Below, in pieces: positions 55,846 to 64,000 of a stretch of 64,000 nt of DNA. Below the pieces are notes generated by a model. That model saw only the letters and a list, made by a program, of their open reading frames with translations, made no database searches and was not told the DNA's origin. The stretch is from Dactylis glomerata (taxonomy: Eukaryota; Streptophyta; Magnoliopsida; Poales; Poaceae). Every line of letters begins with the position of its first letter. The stretch's first letter is position 1. Where the stretch lies: NCBI GenBank assembly GCA_007115705.1, contig QXEO01000235.1:2947888-3011887 (forward strand). Direction: 5' to 3'. Made by a program: the position numbers and the translations under genes.

Positions 55846-58142
55846 AGGTACATATTGCATTCCATCTCATAGTTTCTATAGTAGTTTTTTCATGTCTGAA
55901 CCATTTCTCCTCTGCTCAGCAAACCAGCCAAAATGAAGCGGCATAGTCAATTTGGGCTAGCCCGAGTCTCCAGAGAGAAACTGGTTTGGTAGAAGAAAAA
56001 GGTCGGAGTCATACCACCTTGTATTGGCTCGTCGAGGTCGGAAAATGTGAATTGGTTCAGGTCAGGGGAAAGCTAGGAAAAATGTGACATGGCACACCAC
56101 ATGTACCTGATGTCCTAGACCCACCATGTAGATTGCTTTTACTATCTTAAGAGATAAAAACCGATGAAACTTCCACTAAGGGAATATTTGGATGCAAGGG
56201 ACCCCGAGGGGATCCCGGACCATTCCCTGGGTGGACATTCCATGGGCCAAGTGAGCCCTGGGAACTACACATTTGGAAACCCGTAGGGCAAGTTAACCCT
56301 CCTGACCCGCGTCATTTCCACGAAAAACCTTCCATGCCTCAAGAGGTCGGGCAGGAGTTCCCTATCACTCTCGCGATTTGTGACTAAGAGGTGGGACGAG
56401 TGCCGCGCCTCTGGAGACTTCACCTTTGATGACATGGAGCTAGCGGTGCCTCCGCCTCACTTCGTCGACGACTAGCAGTGCTATGCATCCAATATATAGT
56501 ATCTTCCTGCGGCGAAGACGACGGCCCAATGGTCATTTTTATGCCCCCAAGATCTGCCCCACCTGAAATCTCGTGTGCCCTTCGGTGACAACCTGGCGGT
56601 CATCGTTTTCTCCTTCTAAGGTGGTGAGCCTCTACTCGCTTCTCCTACCTTGTTTTTCTTTTGTAGCTTATGCCTTATTCGTTCCTACACCGTGGAAACC
56701 AAATGGCCAAATGAATCAGGCATATTTTCCCCGTGATGGGAGGGGATCATGTGTGCCCAAAATTCCCTCAAAAGGGTTTTCTTCCCTAGTTTTTTCATAT
56801 ATGACAACCAAACAAGGCCTAAATGGGATAATCCAGATAAAAACTGCTAAATGGGGTAATTCGTGTCAAAATGTGAAAGTCGGGTGTAAACTGAAATTCA
56901 CTCTAAAACTTGCCTATAAATTTAGAAAATGGGCGTAATTTTTGCAACTTAACCCCTAGCATTCTTATTTTGAAAAAAAAAACTTAGCAAAAGGTCATAA
57001 TATTTCACAAAACATTGCATGGGTAAGTTCATAATATACATATGCCTGATTTTTCTCAAGATTTGACAAAAGTTATACATGTGTTTTTCTTAAGACCTTG
57101 AAAGTGTGTGTACCAAAAGCTGTATTTGCTTTATTACAACATTTTAGGACGGACCCTGAAAGGGGATTGGACGAATAGTCTGAGTCTTTTTTCCCTATAA
57201 TGGCAATTCGAGTGCGGTTGTAAACTTTACTATGCTAAGATAATTTCTCATTCCCGGATAGGTTGTTAGATAATTTTCCAATATTCCAACAACTGGGAAT
57301 GCTGTTACAAAGGCACCGTGTCTAGAGAAGTATAATAAAACTAAGTTCCTAATTAACATGTTTGCATTGCCCAAAATATCTTTTATACAAAGACACACAA
57401 TCAAATCACATTCAATATATTTCTAAGTGAAGTGTGTCAGCCTCTTTTGCTTAAACACAACATGTTTAACAGTCAATACCATGGTATATTATAGTATCAA
57501 ATGGCATGTTAGACCAATGATTAGAAAATAAAGGCTAAATGAAACGAGCAAATATTTGAGGTCTTCAAACTCTTTCTTATTGCAAGACACAATGTTGTAC
57601 TTTTCTAAAGGAACTAGTAGAACAATAACATATATATCAAACCACAGACATGTAAATACCAACGAGGGTTCTTCCATAGTTTTGAGCCGCAATGCCAAGA
57701 ACACATTCTATTTTTTAACCAAAATAAATAGGGATTGCTGGCTCAGTGTCCCACATAGGCTTGTGCTACTCATTTGTGCCCACTGCTGGAAACACTCCTC
57801 GCATTTACCTCTTCCTTCGAAATAAGCCTCACAAATAACCAAATTGTGTGTTTCCATCGATCCGCGCCCTTTGACCATTCGTGGCCTAAGGTGAGACCCA
57901 CTTAAATCTTACAAGTGGGATAGGAGACGGAGTGGCCTCCAGGCATGCCGCCTATTTTTTCTGAAGAATAACTACCCGTTCCCTCTCATCGAAAGCATCA
58001 ACCTCTCTCACTCTCTCTTTTTCCCTGGATAATGGCTTGCAGCAATGACTCTTAGGCTAGCAACCAATCTTTCCTGAGACGGTTATCGAAGTCCTAGCGG
58101 TCACCGGTTTCATCAGACGTAGCGATGTAATCGCCGTATACG
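55846..58142. other. Intergenic stretch, no supported gene
   Basis: Mixed sequence. A weak pair of inverted ends near 56170 (GGGAATATTTGGATGCA) and 56810 (CAACCAAACAAGGCC) hints at a decayed DNA transposon, but no target duplication is clear. The frame at 56573-56938 has no recognisable domain. Confidence 0.45.
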
Positions 58143-58222
58143 ATGGAGGAGTACCGCAAAGAGGAGGAGGAGAATGTCAACAAGGAGGAGGAGCAGGAGG
58201 AGGAGGAGGTCGGCGATGTAGC

Positions 58223-58405
58223 ATGGATAGAGAATCTTCCACCGCAGAGACCTGTCTGCGAGTACGGGCATCAGATACCTCGATGGAGCCCGAGCCCAAG
58301 GTCGTCAACATCACCAACAATGGAGATGATTCCACCTCTGAGATCGACGACTCCGTCAACTCCAACTACTCTGAAGTAACATTGTCTGCGGCAGGCCACT
58401 CATAG
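58223..58405 (+). CDS. Possible small reading frame of unknown function
   Basis: 60 codons, starting MDRESSTAETC and ending LSAAGHS with TAG. It is acidic and Ser/Asn-rich (STSEIDDSVNSNYSE). It follows a GAGGAG-rich tract that encodes a Glu run in another frame. I recognise no family. It may be a gene fragment or chance. Confidence 0.2.
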   Translation: MDRESSTAETCLRVRASDTSMEPEPKVVNITNNGDDSTSEIDDSVNSNYSEVTLSAAGHS

Positions 58406-58829
58406 AAGTAGTTATTTTATGTAAATTAGGGTTCTATGTTGTTCTTCTAAGTTGTTTAATTAAGGTTCTAATTAAGTTGTAGTTTATGACAATATGGATT
58501 CTAAATTGTTATCGATCTTGCATTTTGTTTTGATTATTTTTTTCTTACAATCCTGGAAATCGATGTGAATTACATTTACTCTTACAATTGATATGTTTAG
58601 ATGTAGTAGACAGTGGCTAGCGGTGAGACAATGCCAGCCATAGCTGTTGCATGCACTGGATAGTGAAAAGACCTGCACGTTCAATGGCCATGTCTATCCG
58701 TACATGCCATGCACTAGACATCATACGAGTTCACAATGACATGAAACCAGATTTCTCCATTTGCTCTTATGAGACCCCTAAGCTTAACTTCTGAAATAAA
58801 AAGTTATACAATTTTGAATCAAACTAGTA

Positions 58830-59460
58830 CATTAAACTTGATATGAACTACTAGGATGAGAGATAGACATAGCAAGAACACGTGGATTCATCATCTCACA
58901 CATCCACAGGCTCACCGTGGTAGAACTCAAACTTGACCCACACCATGTCGCACGTCGATGCGGCCTTCTTCCTTTGACAGGGCCGGTACATGTTGTGGAA
59001 CTTGGGCTATGTAACCATGTAAGGTCGCTGGGCGCGTCCGACCGTACCGCCCGCCAGTAACCGTGGATTCCAGGCGACAGAAACCTCACGAACAGACGCG
59101 TTTCTTCACTGATTTTGCCCCCGTTCATTCCTAGACCTTCTTTAGATCATAGGGAACGTCCAAGGGGTCATTGGGGGCCTCCTTGACCCTATATGAAGAG
59201 GTGAGGATCCAAGGGAGAAGGGACATCACTCCATAGCCACCATGGCGAAGCCCTGCCGCCTCTATAGCCACTGCCGCCACCAAGATCTCCACCATCACCA
59301 CCATACAAGAGGAGAAGGGACTAGGATCTTGAAGGCCTCCATATCGACCTCCATCATCATCGTTATCAACAACGTCTCCATCTCCGATCGCCTCTGTTTA
59401 CTTGTTGTAATTCCAAACCCTGGTGTGAATTTGCACTTTAATTCCTGCATTTAATATAAA
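58830..59460 (+). other. LTR-like remnant or leader-like sequence
   Basis: CCTTGACCCTATATGAAGAGG (a TATA-like box at about 59188) is followed by a GC-rich CCACCATCACCACC tract, GTCTCCATCTCCGATC, and TTGTTGTAATTCC. This order resembles grass Gypsy LTRs, but no partner LTR or target duplication is visible. Confidence 0.3.
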
Positions 59461-59717
59461 AATAAACAATGATACTTTTCAGTGCTAGCGAAGTGATCGG
59501 CGACATCAAGGCGTATGTAGTGATTTTGCCGATCTTAAGATCTTTTTGGCATATGGTCTTGAAAGTGCTCATAGAGACGGGTGTTCGTGCATGTACATGA
59601 GTCCATGAATGTACATGAAATAGCAGCATGGATTGACGAATTCTAATATTGCTTCCGTTATGTTAGGTGTATTTGTTTCGACTAAAACACCATGTGGGAA
59701 GGTGAATTTTTTTATTT

Positions 59718-59817
59718 CGATGGTCCTCCTAGCTTTTTACTTCCTAAGCTCATAAATAATGTAACAATGTTTGATTATCAATAAAGTGCGCCCAATGGCA
59801 TTCCCTCAAAAAAAAAA
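59718..59817 (+). mobile_element. 5'-truncated retroposon tail with 17-bp target duplication
   Basis: GGTGAATTTTTTTATTT occurs at 59701-59717 and 59818-59834. The 100-bp insert ends GGCATTCCCTC followed by ten A bases and contains AATAAAGTGCGCCC. It fits the 3' end of a LINE copied by target-primed reverse transcription. Confidence 0.85.
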
Positions 59818-60087
59818 GGTGAATTTTTTTATTTGGCGTTGCAATTCTCTATTTTACCCCTAATTCCAGTACGTATGATTTTTTTTTCTTATAGAAGTTC
59901 TTTGAATCAGTGGAACGAGACCACAAACAAATTTCTATGGATTGCATTCCTACACTCTAGTTCGGAAGTCATGACATTCCAATCATACACCTTACCAACT
60001 CCTGCATCTCGAGAATTCTGCATCGAAATAACCCTTATAAGATGAGACAACAGCACTAGAGAACTATGTTTGATTTGAATCTTGTAA

Positions 60088-61638
60088 CTATAGTTGGTTT
60101 AGTTGCAAGGAAAGGTCATTAAGTAAACGTTTACAGTACAAAATACACTTGGTAAGAGCTCTCTTGTAGCTACATCTCCACCGGACTGCTAATTCCCATC
60201 TCTCCAGAGATCGCAGGAGTCGAACTGTCAGTTGATTGTGGGTATAATCCAGGTTCACGCCATGGAACCGGAGAAACACCGCAAATTCTTCTCCAAAACT
60301 TGACTGGTCCACATCTACCCTCCAGTTAGTACTGTTCTGTAGGTTGTGTAAAAAATGGATCAAACTTTCATCAAATTCAACAGTTGTAGGCAATTGCTGC
60401 AAAGCTTCAACACATTTGTTGCCCAACCATTTCATAATGTCCAGCTCATTTTCAACAGAAAGCATTGATCCTGAGTAAATCTGATGACTGAAGGCTTTTC
60501 GACGATTTGCAGGAGTTGTCCATAGCCTTAATGCACACAACAATGCAAACGAGGGATGTCCATTTGGGTGAATATATAGGGAATCTTTTGGCCATGTACC
60601 GATGGTACATAACTCCAGATCTAGCTCAATGTAAGTTTTCTCATTAGGATTCTTGTCCAAAAGAAAACCATAATACTCAAGAAGTTCCAAGTTTGTGTAT
60701 GTCCCATACCCGAGAAGTACCTATAAAATGGTCAAGTTTAAGAAAGCAGAGTGCAGGATAATCCTTTGAATAGCAAGAACGGCAAAATTTCTTGTGCAAT
60801 ATTTAGAACATACCTGCTCTCCTTTCCTATACATTTTTCGAGCATACAAACAATATGCTTTAGAATCTTCATATCCCCCATCTGTCAACCTCTCAGATGA
60901 ACAAATAAACTTTGCCTTTTCCAACATCCCATTTCTCTCCTGGCATTTCATAGTTTCTTCTGTGTCTTGTTCTTCAGATGAAATGTCATCATCAGGAGCG
61001 GCATAATTGAATAAATCACCGATTGGACATAGGCAACCAGCATCATCCCATGCTACATGCAATGTCCTTGAAGATACCTTCAAATGGACAAATGAAACCT
61101 CAGGGGTCTCACCAACAGGTAAATCTCATATAGGAAAAAGAGCTAAAGATACAACAATAATCTTGAGTCAGCACAGATTCTACACAAAAAAACTAAGCAT
61201 GCTGAAAAAGGTGGCCGAACACATAAGAAAGACACCTGTCATAAAACGAGCTAAAAATATATATTTCGAAACAACTATACCGTTGCAAAGGCCCAGATCC
61301 ACGTTTTGAACATCAAAAGCTTAGGTTTAAATTCCAATTCTTGCATTAGCGGTGTTGCTTCTTCCCACTCAGATCTGATGGCAGAAAGAGCCTTCTGTGC
61401 AACCCAAATAGCATCTTCAACCTGATAATTGAAGCGGAAACTACTCAATGTTTCTGTAGTATTCAGCAAAAGAAATCGAAGAGTATCATGATCTGCCGAG
61501 CTATACCTGGAGAGCTTCAATTTCAAAGTCGTTGAAGGTAGCCAAGATTGTGTAGTACCTAGGCAGCTGAGACAAATATAGGTACCAACTGGAACTCTTC
61601 CCCTTTCCCACTTCAGCCAATAAGCATACACTCAGTCT
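60088..61638 (-). CDS. SET-domain protein methyltransferase, SDG40 / Rubisco-LSMT-like (3' exons only)
   Basis: Exons on the minus strand: 61638-61507, 61421-61281, 61077-60814 and 60720-60088, all with GT-AG borders. Together they give 389 residues and a TAG stop. Visible SET features are CPIGDLFNYAAP (the Asn-type cofactor motif), YCLYARKMYRKGEQ followed by VLLGYGTYTNLELLEYYGFLL (the closing Tyr motif), and then a helical LSMT substrate-binding-like region to the end. The family adds methyl groups to lysines. The first exon or exons, with the N-terminal part of SET, are not found up to 62040, where a LINE relic begins. They may lie beyond 64000 across a transposon-filled intron, or be lost. 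SDG40 is suggested by SVCLLAEVGKGKSS and SSRTLHVAWDDAGCLCP and is not proven. Confidence 0.75.
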
Positions 61639-62040
61639 CTGCTCGAACACAAAGAGGAGACCAGGGACATGTTCAGTATCAGAAGATGTAAAAGGGAAAA
61701 AAGAATGGTCAAGAATGAGTTGACACTTGGAAGGTAAAAACAAATCTATACTTGTGTAAATGTGGGAGTGGTCCCCCAAAATCCTATCCAACCTTGCCAA
61801 CGTTCAAGTGACTCTTAGAAACTAATGCCACGACATAACTTGCCCGGAGGTTGCGGAGGAGCGGACCTCTTTCTGGGTGATGACGTCACCCGAGAGCTCC
61901 TCTGAGCGACCTCCCCCCGCCAGCCCACCCACCCCGCCGCCACCCCTCTCCCGCCGCCGCCGCCGGCGAGCTCTCCCCGGATCAGATGGCTCGTACGCTT
62001 CACCTCTCAGATCGAGAATGACCAGCTCCGACACGGTTAT
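61639..62040 (-). other. Upstream intron or flank of the SET-domain gene
   Basis: A T-rich stretch with the acceptor GTTCGAGCAG leads into 61638. Farther right is a GC-rich block (61850-61990) with an open minus frame (62034-61822) that shows no SET similarity. It could be a 5' UTR-like exon or unrelated sequence. Confidence 0.4.
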
Positions 62041-62305
62041 GGAGATTTGGTGAGAGACTACGACAAGATTTCGTTGGTAGAGATGTAAGGGACAGTTCTT
62101 GGCTCAAGGGTTTGCGATCCGATTGTGAATATGATTTCAGTCAAATGCAGACCTCATGATTCTACACTTTGGACTGATAGAGACATTTATCTCAGTGGGA
62201 GATCTATCTTGGTCAGAAATGGAAAAAGAACACACTTCTGGGGTGACACTTGGTGTGGTTTGACACCTCTGAAAAACAAATTCCCAATGTTGTTTAATCT
62301 ATGAT
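62041..62305 (+). pseudogene. LINE reverse-transcriptase C-terminal relic, first part
   Basis: The best frame (62121-62303) shows HDSTLWTDRDIYLSGRSI and FWGDTWCGLTPL, typical of the zinc-finger region after the reverse transcriptase of plant LINEs. A frameshift separates it from SSWLKGLRS upstream. Removal of 62306-63750 joins it to the second part. Confidence 0.75.
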
Positions 62306-63741
62306 GGGAAAATCTCCGCGTAGGCGCCGCACGGGGCTCTTATCGTGCGGCGGGTTACTGCACCTCTGACCGTCGTCCTATATCATGTAGCGTACGTGGG
62401 CTACAGACCAGGGCAGGGCGGTACTCTTCACAGTGGATAAGTAGATACTGTAGTGGAGCTATAGTAGCATTACAGTGAAATTTGATTCCCGGTAAGAAAA
62501 TGGTCTACAGATTCTATGCTATGCTAGTAAAGTAGACGATTAATTTACTAGGGACACTCTAGTTTCTCTCTCCCACCAAAAAACTACTAAAGAAGTACAT
62601 TTATTTTTGTGATCGGTTCCCAGCTAGAGCGCTAGCACATTATACTGTATAAATTGGATAATCTGACAACATCGCTAATAAATAAGCTGGTAGCTCTTTG
62701 TAAAAACTATGTAGCTGTTTTTGTGAAGAACCTGGTAGCTATGTAGAAAAGGCATGCTGTATTTTATCTGACACGTATATTTATCAGCCAGTCGTATGTA
62801 TTTTTTCTAGCAGCCGTGCATATTTCTGGTAGCTGCGTGTATGGCCGTATGTATTTTATCTGGCAACCACGTGTATTTATCCGGTGGCCATGTGTATTTT
62901 ATCTGGCAGTAGTGTATTTTTTATCTGGCAACTGCGTGTGTAGCCATTTTATCTGATAGCCGCGTGTATTTTATGTGGCAGTCATGTATATTTTATCTGG
63001 CAGCTGTGTATAGTAATATATATTTTATATGCAGCCGCGTATATTTTATCTAGCAGTCGCATATATAGTCGCATGTAGCCGTATGTATTTTATCTAGCAG
63101 TAAGTGTATTTTAAAGGGAATTTCATGGATGCCGCATGTATTTATCAAAGACCACGTGTGTATAGCCACAGGTATTTTATTCGACATCGATGTATATTTT
63201 AACAGGGCAATTATGGGACAACCTCATGTATTTTTATGTGGCAGCCACGTCCATTTTATCCGGCAACCTTTTCATAGGTTTGATCGCAACAATATCCTTT
63301 GATTTCCATAGCAACTGTATGTCACAATTTTTTCATGATGATTTCTCCTTAATTAAAAAGTGCAGTTATATATTTTGGTCCACTTATGCCGGATATGACA
63401 CATCTGCACCTAACCAGCTAACAAGTGTTAGCAATTCAGCCTGGGTTACAACGGCAAATGGGTGACGTCCAGGAAAAAAAAGCAAGTAGCTTTTTTTTGT
63501 GTACTAGTATGATGATAGATGTCGCATCGCATCCTGTACTCGTCATGGTCAGGGGCACCAGCTCAAGACAGCAGCAGGCCCACCGGGCCCATTCTTTCAC
63601 ATGTGGTTATCGTCGTATGCTTTACGCTGCACTTCGGTCAGAACCCGGAGGAATCTTTCGGCCTGCAAAAACATAATGGGCTGTTTTGAGCGGCCGCCGC
63701 ACGACTAGGCATACGTGTGGTGCCGCCGGATAGTCCACTCC
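62306..63741. mobile_element. MULE3: small Mutator-like element in the LINE relic
   Basis: ATCTATGAT is duplicated at 62297-62305 and 63742-63750, a 9-bp duplication. The LINE frame continues across when one copy is removed. The ends are GGGAAAATCTCCGCG at left and the inverse of GGAGTGGACTATCC at right. Behind them, inverted blocks share TCGTGCGGCGG, so the terminal repeats are imperfect. No coding frame is seen, and it is unrelated in sequence to MULE1/2. Confidence 0.65.
62750..63270. repeat. Degenerate 20- to 30-bp minisatellite inside MULE3
   Basis: Variants of GTATTTTATCTGGCAGCCGC recur about 18-20 times with irregular spacing. Units alternate CAGCCGCGTGTA and CAGTCATGTATA forms. It makes up about a third of the element. 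Confidence 0.8.
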
Positions 63742-63750
63742 ATCTATGAT

Positions 63751-64000
63751 TTAACAGTGAGGCAGCTAGCAATGAGTGGTAGTTTACCTACAGTGCTGAT
63801 TTGCAAGCTCAGAAGATTAAATTGAGAGAACTCCTGGACAGGATAACCTTAGTTCCTGAAGATGATATTCATGTGTGGGATTGGACAAAAAGTGATCAGC
63901 TGTCAAATCAGTCTATAAAGATCTGTCTAGTTCTGGTATTGACAGATCTTTCAAACACCTGTGGAAAGCTAAAATCCCTCTAAAGATCAAAGTTTGGTTA
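63751..64000 (+). pseudogene. LINE reverse-transcriptase C-terminal relic, second part
   Basis: It resumes after MULE3 with FTYSADLQAQKIKLRELLDR and VPEDDIHVWDW. After a frameshift it continues as HLWKAKIPLKIKVW at the window edge, a strongly conserved LINE motif. It runs on past 64000. Confidence 0.78.

Noticed and set aside
56165..56830. Possible hAT-type element with GGGAATATTTGG and GGCCTTGTTTGG ends
   Set aside because: The ends match only partly and no 8-bp target duplication is visible.
58143..58379. Glu-rich frame starting MEEYRKEEEEN
   Set aside because: It is a GAGGAG simple repeat followed by a Pro/Ser-rich tail without similarity. The overlapping frame at 58223 is only slightly more plausible.
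61822..62034. Open minus frame as first exon of the SET-domain gene
   Set aside because: It lacks any SET motif and has no clear donor that joins to 61638 in a meaningful frame.

Overview
The window looks like nuclear DNA from a large-genome grass, most likely a Pooideae species (Triticeae, oat or ryegrass type). The evidence is an Angela/BARE-type Copia element with 1.73-kb LTRs, an Athila-type Gypsy, a CRM-like Gypsy, Mutator elements, a CACTA element, Stowaway MITEs with CTCCCTCCG termini, and a 22-exon Argonaute gene of a type found in grasses. The species cannot be fixed from the sequence. By eye about 80 percent of the window is transposable element.

Positions 1-31033 are one nested transposon cluster. 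The oldest layer is a Tat-type Gypsy element (RNase H at 11054-12087; integrase, antisense AT-hook/B3 reading frame and 3' LTR at 27444-31033). Two Mutator-like elements (MULEs) of the same family sit in it in opposite orientations. MULE1 (7274-11053, left part outside the window) has a decayed CRM-like Gypsy (1-7273) inserted in its tandem-repeat zone. MULE2 (12088-27443) has a 9-bp TATATTAAA target duplication and holds a young Athila element (13841-24227, target duplication TGCGC). Both MULEs carry a two-exon gene for a small protein with a zf-XS zinc finger, the domain of the plant SGS3/FDM RNA-silencing proteins. MULE2 also carries a degraded GRF-type zinc-finger gene.

Positions 31034-43066 hold the main host gene. 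This is a complete Argonaute on the minus strand (33351-39593, 22 exons, 1051 aa, best match AGO18) with an RGG-rich N-terminus. A retroposon with a 14-bp target duplication lies just downstream of it, and two related retroposons lie upstream.

Positions 43067-51764 are a complete Angela/BARE-type Copia with two premature stops. It sits in a field of low-copy tandem repeats (41.6-53.1 kb). A 1.48-kb non-autonomous CACTA element follows (54361-55842), then a stretch with little recognisable content.

The right end holds the 3' exons of a SET-domain methyltransferase of the SDG40/Rubisco-LSMT-like type (60088-61638, minus) and a LINE reverse-transcriptase relic. That relic is interrupted by a third MULE-like element (62306-63741) rich in a degenerate minisatellite. 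The genes do not form an operon. The recurring theme is RNA silencing: a host Argonaute lies beside transposons that carry a silencing-type zinc finger.
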